NCBI RefSeq assembly: GCF_016464375.1
Contig: NZ_JADDIU010000003.1
Location: forward strand, 124,001-188,000
Length of the DNA: 64,000 bases
Source: Bacillus renqingensis
GTDB taxonomy: Bacteria > Bacillota > Bacilli > Bacillales > Cytobacillaceae
Direction: 5' to 3'
Numbering within the stretch: position 1 is the stretch's first letter; every line of letters starts with the position of its first letter. Shown one piece after another: positions 8,679 to 17,802 of this stretch. The notes under the pieces were generated by a model that was given only the letters and a program-made list of their open reading frames with translations, did not search any database and was not told the origin of the DNA. The translations under genes were made by a program, and so were the position numbers.

Positions 8679-8753
8679 TTTTGTGACAAATTGTTAAAAG
8701 GGTTTTGCTGAAAAAAAGAGAATTGATAACATAGCAATATTTTGTGACAAATT
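8679..8753. repeat. Direct repeat TTTTGTGACAAATT, two copies
   Basis: Perfect 14-base copies at 8679-8692 and 8740-8753, 61 bp apart, in the divergent region between the small secreted protein gene and the DsbD/SafE-like gene. They look like binding sites for a shared regulator; the identity is unknown. Confidence 0.6.
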
Positions 8754-8838
8754 TAAGGCATTATCATAATTCTTTCTTATAAACAGCCAATTTTATGTTA
8801 AGTTAGGTTATATACTCACAATGTTCTTAGGTGGTCCA

Positions 8839-9573
8839 ATGTACTATTTATTTAGTAAAATAAGTTCCTTTATGAGTGAACCATTTTTCAATATGGCGAA
8901 TAGCCTGGAATCGTGGCCGCTTGCTTTTGCATTTATATTGGGGATAGTGGGAGCGCTGGCCCCTTGTCAGCTCACAGGCAATATTAGTGCGGTCACATTG
9001 TACGGCAACAGTTCCATTCAAAAGAAAATCGTTTGGAAAGATGTTTTCAGTTTCACATTAGGGAAAATAGCTGCGTTTTCACTTCTTGGTCTATTGGCTT
9101 GGCTATTAGGTAAAGGGATTGAACAAAATCTCACGCTTTATTTTCCGTGGATACGGAAGCTGATGGGACCTTTATTGATTATAGTCGGGATTTATATGCT
9201 GGGGTTCATTAATATTACTGGCACTATAAATTTATTTAAAAGTTCAAAAGAATATAAGCACGGAAATATACTCGGCTCCTTCATGCTGGGATTCAGTTTC
9301 TCGCTAGCTTTTTGTCCAACGATGTTTATCTTATTTTTTGTCACCCTCATGCCGGTGGTGTTATCCAGTTCCTATGGATTTATTCTTCCTTCCTTATTCG
9401 CTGTGGGTACTGCCTTGCCAGTATTATTCATTATCTCTCTAATCTGGTATTTTGGTGCAAGCGGTATATTGATGAAAAAGGGAAGAAAAATTGGGACAAT
9501 CATTCAAAGATTGGCAGGAATTATAATGATCCTGTTAGGGATTTTCGACACACTCACATATTGGTCATTATAA
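8839..9573 (+). CDS. DsbD/SafE-like membrane protein (copper-associated)
   Basis: A 244-residue protein with six or seven membrane segments, of the cytochrome-c-biogenesis (CcdA/DsbD) or 'sulfite exporter TauE/SafE' transmembrane superfamily. Helices 1 and 4 carry single cysteines next to prolines (L-A-P-C-Q-L-T-G-N at about residue 42 and A-F-C-P-T-M-F at about 160), the two positions that exchange disulfides in CcdA/DsbD or bind metal in relatives. Next to copZ-copA a role in copper handling or thiol transfer is likely (inference). ATG 8839 was chosen because AGGTGG lies directly upstream; ATG 8821 has no such site. The last bases before copZ contain no terminator. Confidence 0.75.
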   Translation: MYYLFSKISSFMSEPFFNMANSLESWPLAFAFILGIVGALAPCQLTGNISAVTLYGNSSIQKKIVWKDVFSFTLGKIAAFSLLGLLAWLLGKGIEQNLTLYFPWIRKLMGPLLIIVGIYMLGFINITGTINLFKSSKEYKHGNILGSFMLGFSFSLAFCPTMFILFFVTLMPVVLSSSYGFILPSLFAVGTALPVLFIISLIWYFGASGILMKKGRKIGTIIQRLAGIIMILLGIFDTLTYWSL

Positions 9574-9616
9574 AAGATGAATTGCGGAAAAAATATTGAA
9601 GAAAATAAAAAATAAT

Positions 9617-9648
9617 CCTTTACATAGGGTGGGGGGGTATAGTAAATT
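9617..9648 (+). promoter_or_regulatory. copZ promoter with degenerate CsoR-type site
   Basis: TTTACA (9619-9624) followed by a run of seven G and TATAGTAAATT. The right half GGGGGTATA matches one arm of copper-repressor CsoR sites (ATACCC-n-GGGTAT); the left arm (ATAGGGTG) does not. It probably controls copZ, but the match is partial. Confidence 0.45.
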
Positions 9649-9701
9649 AAGAATATAGAGTTACTCTTACGATTTACGAGTTTATGAAAGGAAGGATCAT
9701 C

Positions 9702-9908
9702 ATGGAAAAGGTAACATTAAACGTACAAGGAATGTCTTGCGATCATTGTGTGAAAGCAGTGGAGGGCAGCGTTGGCACCCTCAATGGAGTAAAGTCTGTA
9801 AAGGTAAACCTAAAAGACGCAACTGTTGCGGTTGAATTTAATCCACAAGACGTTTCCTTGGATAAAATCAAAGAAACAATCGATGACCAAGGCTATGATG
9901 TAAAATAA
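9702..9908 (+). CDS. copZ: Copper chaperone CopZ
   Basis: A 68-residue single heavy-metal-associated (HMA) domain with the Cu(I) site G-M-S-C-D-H-C at about residues 11-17. It delivers cytosolic Cu(I) to the CopA P-type ATPase. The length equals that of Bacillus CopZ. ATG 9702 follows GAAAGGAAGG; the in-frame ATG six codons earlier lies inside that site. The gene is separated from copA by a repeat element and a terminator, so the two are probably transcribed partly independently. Confidence 0.95.
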   Translation: MEKVTLNVQGMSCDHCVKAVEGSVGTLNGVKSVKVNLKDATVAVEFNPQDVSLDKIKETIDDQGYDVK

Positions 9909-9914
9909 TTATAA

Positions 9915-10113
9915 GAAAAGCGCAAGCGCCTTGGTCAGCCTCAGGCATAGAATAAGACGCTCCTGAATAGAAGGCGCTCTTTGCCTTCAATTCAGGAGTG
10001 GCTGTAAACCATAGAGGGGCTAGGCGCTCCTCGTAAAAGCTATCGCTTTTCCTTCGTGCGATGCCGATGCTGTCGAAGCCTCCCTTGTGGAGCTGGACAA
10101 TTCTCAAGGTCGA
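9915..10113. repeat. Bacillaceae intergenic REP-like element, copy 1
   Basis: About 200 bases beginning AAAAGCGCAAGCGCC and ending GTGGAGCTGGACAATTCTC. The ends match, in reverse complement, the element at 62404-62627. Inside is a hairpin at 9960-9998 (CTCCTGAAT-a-GAAGGC, seven-base loop, GCCTTC-a-ATTCAGGAG) and AAAAGCTATCGCTTTT. Elements with these ends are common between Bacillaceae genes (from memory). It has no coding capacity I trust. Confidence 0.8.
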
Positions 10114-10141
10114 AAAATTTATACTTTATCTTATGACAAAG

Positions 10142-10169
10142 ACGTGCTAGTTGCTAGCACGTTCTTTTC
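10142..10169 (+). terminator. Terminator upstream of copA
   Basis: Perfect 9-bp stem ACGTGCTAG / CTAGCACGT with loop TTG, then TCTTTTC. It would end copZ-side transcripts and insulate copA. Confidence 0.75.
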
Positions 10170-10178
10170 ACAAAAATA

Positions 10179-10197
10179 TATACCCTAATGGGGTATA
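10179..10197. promoter_or_regulatory. CsoR-type operator of copA
   Basis: TATACCC-TAAT-GGGGTATA is a near-perfect palindrome of the CsoR type (ATACCC...GGGTAT). It ends at the base where the copA ribosome binding site (AAGGAG) begins, so the promoter -10 must overlap it. No csoR gene lies in this window. Confidence 0.75.
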
Positions 10198-10211
10198 AGG
10201 AGTTGGCTTTC

Positions 10212-12626
10212 ATGGCTCAAAATATAAAGGAAACGAATCTGAAAATCTCTGGCATGACGTGTGCTGCCTGTGCAACCAGAATTGAAAAAGGGTTAAATAA
10301 ACTTGCAGGTGTAGAGTCGGCAACTGTGAATCTTGCTTTGGAAAAATCAGCCATTAAATACAACCCGGAACAAATAAAGGTTGAAGACATTGAAAACAAA
10401 ATTAGGGATTTAGGCTACGATGTGGTGACAGAAAAAGCAAACTTCGATATAACCGGCATGACGTGTGCTGCCTGCTCTGCCAGAATCGAAAAGGGCCTCA
10501 ATAAACTGGATGGTGTTGTAAAAGCAACTGTGAACTTGGCACTTGAAAAAGCAACGGTCGAATTCAACAGTTCTGCCATTACCCCCAATGATATCATAAA
10601 AAAGGTAGAAAGCCTTGGCTATGGTGCAAGGATGAAGGAAGACACAAATGAAACTGTCGATCATCGGCAAAAGGAAATAGAAAAACAAACGAAGAAGCTT
10701 ATCCTTTCTGCCATTCTGTCATTCCCGCTCTTATGGACAATGGTTGGTCACTTTTCATTTACCTCCTTCATCTGGGTGCCGGACCTATTTATGAATCCAT
10801 GGTTTCAGCTGCTGTTAGCAACACCAGTCCAGTTTATCATTGGCGGACAGTTTTATATAGGCGCCTATAAAGCACTTAAAAATAAAAGTGCTAATATGGA
10901 TGTTCTCGTTGCTCTTGGTACATCAGCTGCCTATTTTTATAGCCTATATTTATCAATGATGTCCCTGGCTGGGAACACACATAAAGTTGAGCTGTACTAT
11001 GAAACAAGTGCGGTACTGATTACACTGATTCTTTTAGGGAAGCTTTTCGAGGCAAAGGCAAAAGGACGGTCCTCAGAAGCAATCAAGAAATTAATGGGGC
11101 TGCAAGCAAAGACAGCAACTGTGGAACGCGGGGGGATGGAACAGGAAATCCCACTTGAAGAGGTAATGGTCGGCGATATTCTCCACATTAAACCTGGGGA
11201 AAAGATTCCTGTTGATGGAAAAATTATCGACGGTCAATCAGCCATTGATGAATCCATGCTTACCGGTGAAAGTGTTCCGGTCGATAAAAAAGTGGGCGAT
11301 GAAGTCATAGGGGCTACACTTAACAAAAATGGATTTATAAAAGTTACGGCAACAAAGGTTGGCAGGGATACGGCGCTAGCCCAAATTATTAAAGTAGTAG
11401 AGGAAGCTCAAGGGTCAAAGGCACCCATTCAGCGGCTTGCTGATAAAATTTCCGGCGTGTTTGTCCCAATTGTCGTTAGTTTGGCCATTCTAACCTTTAT
11501 TATTTGGTATTTTGTTGTTGCTCCTGGTGATTTTCCAGAGGCATTACAAAAATTAATCGCTGTCCTTGTCATTGCCTGTCCCTGTGCATTAGGCTTGGCG
11601 ACACCAACTTCGATTATGGCCGGATCAGGAAGGTCGGCAGAATTCGGGATTTTGTTTAAAGGTGGCGAACACTTGGAAATGACTCACCGCATTTCTACCG
11701 TTGTATTAGATAAAACCGGTACAGTAACAAACGGGAAGCCGGTTTTAACTGATATCATTGTTGAAGAATCAATTTCAGAGAATGAATTCTTATCCTTGGT
11801 AGGTTCAGCCGAAAAGCAATCAGAACATCCACTTGCCCAAGCAATTGTTCAAGGAATTAAGGATAAAGGAATCAGCCTCAGGGATACAACTGAGTTTGAA
11901 GCGATTCCTGGCTTCGGAATTAGAGCGGTGGTTGATGGCATAGAAATACTTGTTGGCACTAGAAAACTCATGAACCAATATAACGTCCCGATTGCTAATG
12001 CACTTGTCAAAATGGATCGTTTAGAACGAGCCGGCAAGACAGCTATGCTTGTAGCTGTAAACGGGCGTTATGCCGGTACCGTAGCTGTTGCAGACACAAT
12101 TAAAATCACATCAAAAGCAGCCATCAGGCGTCTCCAAAAAATGGGCTTAGATGTTATGATGATTACCGGGGATAATCAGAAGACTGCAAGGGCGATTGCT
12201 AAACAAGCCGGTATTGAGCATGTTATTGCCGAAGTCCTGCCAGAAGGGAAAGCGGAGGAAATCAAGAAGCTGCAGGCACAAGGAAAGAAAGTAGCCATGG
12301 TTGGTGATGGAATCAATGATGCACCGGCACTTGCCGTTGCAGATATTGGGATGGCAATCGGCACCGGTGCAGATGTCGCAATGGAAGCAGCTGATATTAC
12401 CCTTATTCGCGGTGATTTAAATAGCATAGCCGATGCCATCTTCATGAGTAAAAAAACCATTACCAATATCAAACAAAATCTATTCTGGGCTCTTGCTTAT
12501 AACTCACTTGGAATTCCTATTGCTGCTCTCGGATTTCTTGCCCCTTGGCTTGCAGGCGCGGCGATGGCATTCAGCTCTGTATCTGTTGTCTTAAATGCAT
12601 TACGATTACAAAAAGTAAAATTATAG
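10212..12626 (+). CDS. copA: Copper-exporting P1B-type ATPase CopA
   Basis: An 804-residue Cu(I) efflux ATPase. It has two N-terminal HMA domains with G-M-T-C-A-A-C (first at residues 14-20, second near 88), eight membrane segments, the transport motif [11 protein letters not shown] in helix 6 (about residue 456), D-K-T-G-T with the phosphorylated aspartate near residue 500, the S-E-H-P-L motif of the nucleotide domain, and G-D-G-I-N-D-A-P near the C-terminal third. ATG 10212 was chosen over 10188 because AAGGAG lies just upstream and the earlier ATG falls inside the operator. Probable control is by CsoR through the palindrome upstream. Confidence 0.96.
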   Translation: MAQNIKETNLKISGMTCAACATRIEKGLNKLAGVESATVNLALEKSAIKYNPEQIKVEDIENKIRDLGYDVVTEKANFDITGMTCAACSARIEKGLNKLDGVVKATVNLALEKATVEFNSSAITPNDIIKKVESLGYGARMKEDTNETVDHRQKEIEKQTKKLILSAILSFPLLWTMVGHFSFTSFIWVPDLFMNPWFQLLLATPVQFIIGGQFYIGAYKALKNKSANMDVLVALGTSAAYFYSLYLSMMSLAGNTHKVELYYETSAVLITLILLGKLFEAKAKGRSSEAIKKLMGLQAKTATVERGGMEQEIPLEEVMVGDILHIKPGEKIPVDGKIIDGQSAIDESMLTGESVPVDKKVGDEVIGATLNKNGFIKVTATKVGRDTALAQIIKVVEEAQGSKAPIQRLADKISGVFVPIVVSLAILTFIIWYFVVAPGDFPEALQKLIAVLVIACPCALGLATPTSIMAGSGRSAEFGILFKGGEHLEMTHRISTVVLDKTGTVTNGKPVLTDIIVEESISENEFLSLVGSAEKQSEHPLAQAIVQGIKDKGISLRDTTEFEAIPGFGIRAVVDGIEILVGTRKLMNQYNVPIANALVKMDRLERAGKTAMLVAVNGRYAGTVAVADTIKITSKAAIRRLQKMGLDVMMITGDNQKTARAIAKQAGIEHVIAEVLPEGKAEEIKKLQAQGKKVAMVGDGINDAPALAVADIGMAIGTGADVAMEAADITLIRGDLNSIADAIFMSKKTITNIKQNLFWALAYNSLGIPIAALGFLAPWLAGAAMAFSSVSVVLNALRLQKVKL

Positions 12627-12637
12627 AAAAAATTTAT

Positions 12638-12670
12638 AAAAGGCTGACACAAAACTGTCAGCCTTTTTCT
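12638..12670 (+). terminator. Terminator after copA
   Basis: AAAGGCTGACA and TGTCAGCCTTTTT form the stem, followed by T-rich sequence. Confidence 0.88.
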
Positions 12671-12735
12671 CTTTTTGCACCATCCAAAGTTAGTATACTA
12701 ATGTTACAAGTAACTAATTTTTTCGGGTGATCGAG

Positions 12736-13422
12736 ATGAATCAAATTTTACTTATTGAGGATGAACAAAATGTTTCCAATGTGATTAAAGCGTATTTAGA
12801 AAAAGAAGGCTATCAGGTTCATTGTGCACAGACAGGTTTCAAAGGAATTGACATTTGTAAGAATTTTGACATTGACCTTGTTATCCTTGATTTAATGCTG
12901 CCTGATATAAGTGGCGAAAAGGTTTGTAAAATGATTCGGCAATCATCTGATGTTCATATATTCATGTTAACAGCAAAGGGATCATTAAATGATCGAATCG
13001 AGGGATTGAACATGGGTGCTGATGAATATTTAATTAAACCATATAGCCCAAGGGAACTGATTGCACGAGTAAATGCCTTGTTTCGGCGAATAAATGGCAG
13101 GATTCACGCATCAGGTGTTATTTTTGATGATGGAAACCTGATGATTGATAGTGAAAAAAGATTAATTAAAGTCCGTGGACTGGAGGTTCCCTTTACACCT
13201 AATGAGTTCGATATCATAGAGGCTCTTGCAGTTCACAAAGGACGGGTCCTATCCCGCGAACAGCTAATCACTAAGATATATGACGATGAATTTATCGGCC
13301 TAGACCGCATAGTTGATGTTCATGTCAAAAATATTCGCAAAAAAATAGAAGTCGATACAAAGAACCCTAAATATGTTGTAACCGTTATGAAAGCCGGATA
13401 CAAATTTGGTGGTGAATGGTAA
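12736..13422 (+). CDS. OmpR/PhoB-family response regulator
   Basis: A 228-residue regulator with a receiver domain (acidic pair E-D-E near residue 9, phosphorylated aspartate in V-I-L-D-L-M near 54, T-A-K lysine near 104) and a C-terminal winged helix (F-T-P-N-E-F-D-I-I-E ... S-R-E-Q-L ... R-I-V-D-V-H-V-K-N-I-R-K-K-I). It pairs with the histidine kinase starting one base after its stop. ATG 12736 fits the family N-terminus; GTG 12727 is an alternative. The position between copA and a copper-domain protein suggests a metal or envelope stress role, but nothing in the sequence proves it. Confidence 0.9.
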   Translation: MNQILLIEDEQNVSNVIKAYLEKEGYQVHCAQTGFKGIDICKNFDIDLVILDLMLPDISGEKVCKMIRQSSDVHIFMLTAKGSLNDRIEGLNMGADEYLIKPYSPRELIARVNALFRRINGRIHASGVIFDDGNLMIDSEKRLIKVRGLEVPFTPNEFDIIEALAVHKGRVLSREQLITKIYDDEFIGLDRIVDVHVKNIRKKIEVDTKNPKYVVTVMKAGYKFGGEW

Positions 13423-14811
13423 GTGCAATCGATTAGCAGGAGATTAAGTGTCTTATTCATTGTTTGTACTTTGACGGCCATCCTTTTGGTAACATTGTTC
13501 GTAAATGTAACGGTCACAACGAAATTTAATCAATATAAGGTAGAGATACAAAATAACTGCTATGAAAGAATTGTCTCTATGCTGGAAGATATCTATAAAA
13601 GAGAAGGAAAGTGGGACCAATATACAGGTGTTGAATTGATACATGATGCTTATATGGGAAACTATTGCCTGACATTAAAGGATCGCACAAAAAAAACAGT
13701 CTGGGGAATGAATCCTGAGAAGATAAAAAAACAGCTCAACACAAATACGATGCCCGTGAAAAATAATGGCGTGTATACGACCAAAACTTTTACACTAAGA
13801 GAAAACAACAAAGTGATAGGATATGTCGATATCGGTCAATATTCTCCGGTGATCTTAACGGAGGAGGACCAAAACTTTAAAGCATCGATTAATAAAAGCA
13901 TTACAGCCAGCGGCATAATAACGCTGATTATTATTAGCGGAATAAGTATTTATTTTTCAAAACAGTTTTCAAATCCAATTAAAGAAGTAGCTAAGCAATC
14001 TGTAAGTTTATCGAATGGTAATTTTGAAATCGCCTCAAGCAGCAAAAGTAGTATTAAAGAAATCGAGAATTTACGGACAAGTGTTAATATCCTGGTCGGT
14101 AGACTGAAATATCAGGATATGCTTAGAAAAACGCTGGTTTCTGATATATCCCATGAGATTAGGACACCCTTAAATATCCTCCAGAATAATCTTGAGGCAA
14201 TGATTGACGGGATTACTCCGATTACAGCAGAGAAATTAAATTATTTAAATGAGGAGGTCATCAGGTTTGGTAAATTAATCAATAATTTAAATTTATTAAA
14301 ACAATTTGAGTCTGAAAGCGGCAAGTTTAAGGCAGAAACGATCTTTCTTGATGATTTAATCGTCGATCTGTACAATGACTTTATTGTGGACGCGAACAAA
14401 AAGCGCATCCGCCTTGATTACGAGGTGGAGCCCCATCATCCATATCGAATAACCGGTGATAAGGATCAAATGAAACAAGTATTTATTAACTTATTGTCAA
14501 ATGCCCTTAAATTTACCGAAGTTAATGGCTTGGTCCGGATCACCTTAAAAGAAGATAACAAAAAAATTACTGTAGAAGTAATGGATACGGGTATCGGAAT
14601 AAAGCAGGAGGACCAGCCATTTATTTTCGAACGACTATACCGCGGAGATAAAAGCAGACAGCAATTTGCCGGAAATGGTATTGGGTTAACGATTGTAAAC
14701 GAAATCTTAAAGCTGCACAATGCAACGATTCAGGTGGAAAGTCAAGAAGGAAAAGGTTCAAAGTTTACGGTTAGTTTTGTGAAAAAAGAGATGCTGCCTG
14801 AAATGGTTTAG
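13423..14811 (+). CDS. Sensor histidine kinase
   Basis: A 462-residue membrane kinase: membrane segment about 8-29, extracytoplasmic sensor region about 30-155, second membrane segment about 157-177, HAMP-like linker, HisKA with the phospho-acceptor histidine in S-D-I-S-H-E-I-R-T-P (about residue 243), and an ATPase domain with N-L-L-S-N-A-L-K-F-T (N box), D-T-G-I-G-I (G1) and G-N-G-I-G-L (G2). It begins with GTG immediately after the regulator stop. The sensor region has only two cysteines and no obvious metal-binding cluster, so the signal is unknown. Confidence 0.9.
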   Translation: MQSISRRLSVLFIVCTLTAILLVTLFVNVTVTTKFNQYKVEIQNNCYERIVSMLEDIYKREGKWDQYTGVELIHDAYMGNYCLTLKDRTKKTVWGMNPEKIKKQLNTNTMPVKNNGVYTTKTFTLRENNKVIGYVDIGQYSPVILTEEDQNFKASINKSITASGIITLIIISGISIYFSKQFSNPIKEVAKQSVSLSNGNFEIASSSKSSIKEIENLRTSVNILVGRLKYQDMLRKTLVSDISHEIRTPLNILQNNLEAMIDGITPITAEKLNYLNEEVIRFGKLINNLNLLKQFESESGKFKAETIFLDDLIVDLYNDFIVDANKKRIRLDYEVEPHHPYRITGDKDQMKQVFINLLSNALKFTEVNGLVRITLKEDNKKITVEVMDTGIGIKQEDQPFIFERLYRGDKSRQQFAGNGIGLTIVNEILKLHNATIQVESQEGKGSKFTVSFVKKEMLPEMV

Positions 14812-14813
14812 AG

Positions 14814-14844
14814 GAGCTTTGATCAGGAATCAAAGCTCTTCTAT
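14814..14844. terminator. Terminator between convergent genes
   Basis: GAGCTTTGAT / ATCAAAGCTC 10-bp stem with a five-base loop, then TTCTATTCTTT. It lies just after the kinase stop and faces the minus-strand gene end. Confidence 0.8.
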
Positions 14845-14865
14845 TCTTTATTGAATATATTTGTT

Positions 14866-16644
14866 TCAAATTTCTTCTAGGTTGGCAGTCTGTAAGTCAT
14901 TGACAACCTCGATTACCCCAAGTAATTCGGTTTCATTAAGATAAATTCCATAGGCGCCTGTCTTATCGATAGTGAATTTAACTGGCACAATCCCTTTCTT
15001 CCCAGTAAATTCCGAAATTATTTCTTTTGTCGTTGAACGTAAAATCAAAAAATCTTCATTGGCTTGATCAAATGATTTTAAGTCAAGAACAAGTGTCGTT
15101 TTAACCCCTTTATTCACTACCATGATAAGCGGCTTTAATTCGTAACCAATCCCTTTTACTAAAATCGTTTGCTCCTTTTTTACAAACTGTGCCTTTTGGA
15201 TTAGCCGATTAGTTGACACCTTGTTGATGTCATCGCCATAGATACTTGATTTTGATGGTGGTGTGGCTTGTTTGGTTGGTGGTGTATTCGCATCTACCCC
15301 TGTTGCCTCACTGCTAGAAGCCGATACGGTCTTTAGATCATTTACAACCTTAATGACTCCCCGTTTCATTCCCATCGAACAACTAAAAACAATATCTTTA
15401 TCACCGGGGGTGAATTCAATGATGTTTTTTCCGCTTTGCAGCTTTTGTTGTACATTCCGATCAGGAATCACAAGCGTACTATTACAGCCGGTAAGTTCCT
15501 CAGCATTCACTACCCACTTAACAGGCAGCCCTTTCTTAACATATAAAGTATTTGGAGTGTAGCCATCAACATTAGCGGTCATATTTAAAACCTGTACCCC
15601 ATCCTTAATCGTCGCTTTTGTTGCATTAGCGGGTGGAGAAGAATTATCAGCAGCTCCAACCTTAGCGAGCAAAGCAGTAGGACTAATATTCATCCCTGCT
15701 AGAGCCATACCTCGATTACTCATCATTAAACCAAGGAGGACAATCAGAATTCCACTAAATTTAAGAATTTTCTTTGTGTAACCTTTACTTAACAGACTTG
15801 ATAATACTCCAAATGATAACATTAGCGGAACTGTTCCAAGTGCAAACAACAACATCGATAGGGCACCGCTTAGGGCACTGCCTGTCCCTAATGCATATAT
15901 TTGCATCGTTTGTAGTGGTCCGCATGGCATAAACCCATTTAGGATACCAACCAAAAATGGTGTTTTTGCTTTAGGTATACTTTTCAGTGAACAAACTGGT
16001 GCCAGTAATTTTATTTGCAGCTTTCTAAAGGCCTTAAATCCAGCCATGTTAAAGCCCATTACAATCATAAAAGCCCCAGCCAATATTTGCAGCAATGCTT
16101 TGGTTGTTAAAGATAAAGCAAAAACAGAACCAATGGCACCAATGACTCCCCCTAGAACTGTATAAGCGGTAACCCTTCCAATGTTATAAAATAAAGCAGG
16201 TTTAAATGCTTCCATTTTATTTTTACTTTCTCTGTCAATCGTTTGGGAAAGCATAATGCCGCCGCACATTCCGAAACAATGGAGAGAAGAGATGACACCA
16301 ACAACGAATAAAACAGCATATGAAGCATTTTTTAATTTATCCTCCATATTAAAGCTGCCGGTATTGATTCCTAGCAGTATGATAGCAGCAACTATAATGA
16401 GAATTCCGATAAACTTATAGCCATCTGCTTTCTCTGTGCTGTAGCCGGCAAGGTGAATGGCCACTTTTATTTGGTTGATACTCGATAACTTATCGTCAAA
16501 CTCAATCTCTACAAATTGACCACTATAGCTTGCTTTTACCTGATTTACACCGTCTAATTTTTTGACTGCCCGTTCTACCCGCTTTTCACAGGAGGTACAG
16601 GTCATGTCATATACTTTAAGCTTTACCCGTTTGGAACTCATCAT
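14866..16644 (-). CDS. HMA-DsbD/SafE-cupredoxin fusion membrane protein
   Basis: A 592-residue protein with four parts. Residues ~5-75 form an HMA metal-binding domain (M-T-C-T-S-C at 14-19). A membrane segment follows near 80. Residues ~95-310 form a DsbD/SafE transmembrane domain with L-H-C-F-G-M-C-G-G and M-P-C-G-P-L-Q-T. Outside the membrane is a cupredoxin-like domain (~350-440) whose apparent ligands are cysteines in T-G-C-N-S-T and F-S-C-S-M-G-M. A second beta domain (~500-585) lacks such ligands. The chain could pass Cu from cytosol to an external site (inference). Start M-M-S-S; no strong alternative. It is probably transcribed alone. Confidence 0.82.
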   Translation of the reverse strand: MMSSKRVKLKVYDMTCTSCEKRVERAVKKLDGVNQVKASYSGQFVEIEFDDKLSSINQIKVAIHLAGYSTEKADGYKFIGILIIVAAIILLGINTGSFNMEDKLKNASYAVLFVVGVISSLHCFGMCGGIMLSQTIDRESKNKMEAFKPALFYNIGRVTAYTVLGGVIGAIGSVFALSLTTKALLQILAGAFMIVMGFNMAGFKAFRKLQIKLLAPVCSLKSIPKAKTPFLVGILNGFMPCGPLQTMQIYALGTGSALSGALSMLLFALGTVPLMLSFGVLSSLLSKGYTKKILKFSGILIVLLGLMMSNRGMALAGMNISPTALLAKVGAADNSSPPANATKATIKDGVQVLNMTANVDGYTPNTLYVKKGLPVKWVVNAEELTGCNSTLVIPDRNVQQKLQSGKNIIEFTPGDKDIVFSCSMGMKRGVIKVVNDLKTVSASSSEATGVDANTPPTKQATPPSKSSIYGDDINKVSTNRLIQKAQFVKKEQTILVKGIGYELKPLIMVVNKGVKTTLVLDLKSFDQANEDFLILRSTTKEIISEFTGKKGIVPVKFTIDKTGAYGIYLNETELLGVIEVVNDLQTANLEEI

Positions 16645-16720
16645 TTGTCCCTGCCTTCATTTTAAATAATAATAAAAGTATAGAGAGAAGATATGTTGCT
16701 GATATAAAGAAAAATAGCCT

Positions 16721-16743
16721 AATGTGAACAAACTGTGGACAAA
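16721..16743. promoter_or_regulatory. Tandem TGTGRACAAA motifs
   Basis: TGTGAACAAA (16723-16732) and TGTGGACAAA (16734-16743) lie 11 bp apart in the divergent region between the fusion protein gene and yqhO. They resemble the TTGTGACAAA repeats at 8679/8740. A regulator site is suspected only. Confidence 0.35.
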
Positions 16744-16866
16744 ATTTCACCATTTTTTGAACAAAAAAGGTTTGTAGAAGAAAATTTTTCATCTTGTCCA
16801 TGGTACTATTTTTGCAACCAGCTGCTTAAAGATGTAACAATGACTTTCATCTTAGGGGTGGCTGCG

Positions 16867-17751
16867 ATGAAAATAGATGGAGTTTTTTCTGGAGGGGGTA
16901 TAAAGGGATTTGCCTTAATTGGGGCCTATGAAGAGATCGAAAGCTGCGGATTTGAATTTGTTAGAGTCGCCGGAACAAGTGCTGGCTCTATAGTTGCTGC
17001 CTTAATTGCTGCCGGCTACACAAGTAAAGAAATATATCAATTAGTCGATGAATTGGACCCCACGAAACTTTTAGATCCCCGCAAAACGATAATTCCGTTT
17101 AAGTTTACGAAATGGTTATTACTCTATTGGAAATTAGGGCTATATAAAGGAAATGAACTTGAAAGATGGCTGAAGGAAAAACTGGAAGCTAAGGGCTTAA
17201 AAACATTTTCTGATTTGCCGCCCAATGCCCTTCGGGTGATTGCTTCTGACCTATCGAACGGGCAAATGGTTGTGCTGCCGGATGATTTGGAAAAGTACGG
17301 GATTTCACCACGTTCCTTTTCGATTGCCAAAGCGATTCGCATGAGCTGCAGTATCCCCTATTTTTTTGAACCTGTAAGATTGCGCTCCACCAATGGAATA
17401 AATATACTGGTTGATGGCGGGGTTTTAAGCAATTTTCCAATGTGGCTTTTTGATCAGGATCATGTCAAAAAAGTAAGACCCGTATTGGGAATTAAGTTAA
17501 GTGCAAATGGGTATGAGCATTCAAAATATAAAATCAACAATGGGATTGAACTATTTGGTGCTTTATTTGCAACCATGAAGGATGCCCATGATTCACGCTA
17601 TATTTCAAAAAAACATGCGGAAAACATTATTTTTATCCCAACAGAGGGGATTTTTACGACTGAGTTTCAATTAACTAATGAAAAAAAACAAGCGCTCTTT
17701 AATGTCGGCAGGGAGCATGCTAAACGTTTTTTGAATAAGTGGACCTATTAG
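16867..17751 (+). CDS. yqhO: Patatin-like phospholipase family protein YqhO
   Basis: A 294-residue patatin-fold protein. It has the oxyanion loop S-G-G-G-I-K-G (about residues 8-14), the nucleophile G-T-S-A-G-S (serine near 38), and the catalytic aspartate in V-D-G-G-V-L (near 187), so the Ser-Asp dyad is complete. Related enzymes hydrolyse acyl lipids; the substrate of YqhO is not established. ATG 16867 follows GGGGTGGCTGCG and places the oxyanion loop at the usual distance from the N-terminus; the longer frame from 16735 adds an unlikely extension. The neighbours yqhP-yqhQ are in the same order as in B. subtilis. Confidence 0.88.
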   Translation: MKIDGVFSGGGIKGFALIGAYEEIESCGFEFVRVAGTSAGSIVAALIAAGYTSKEIYQLVDELDPTKLLDPRKTIIPFKFTKWLLLYWKLGLYKGNELERWLKEKLEAKGLKTFSDLPPNALRVIASDLSNGQMVVLPDDLEKYGISPRSFSIAKAIRMSCSIPYFFEPVRLRSTNGINILVDGGVLSNFPMWLFDQDHVKKVRPVLGIKLSANGYEHSKYKINNGIELFGALFATMKDAHDSRYISKKHAENIIFIPTEGIFTTEFQLTNEKKQALFNVGREHAKRFLNKWTY

Positions 17752-17762
17752 TTTTGATCCAT

Positions 17763-17802
17763 AAAAAAGTCGAGCGTTCAAAGCGACGCTCGATTTTTCT
17801 TT
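17763..17802. terminator. Bidirectional terminator yqhO/yqhP
   Basis: TCGAGCGT (17770-17777) and ACGCTCGA (17786-17793) with A- and T-runs on either side. It overlaps the 3' end of yqhP. Confidence 0.8.

Noticed and set aside
9868-10107. 79-codon minus-strand ORF between copZ and copA
   Set aside because: It also lies in the repeat element and is explained by it.
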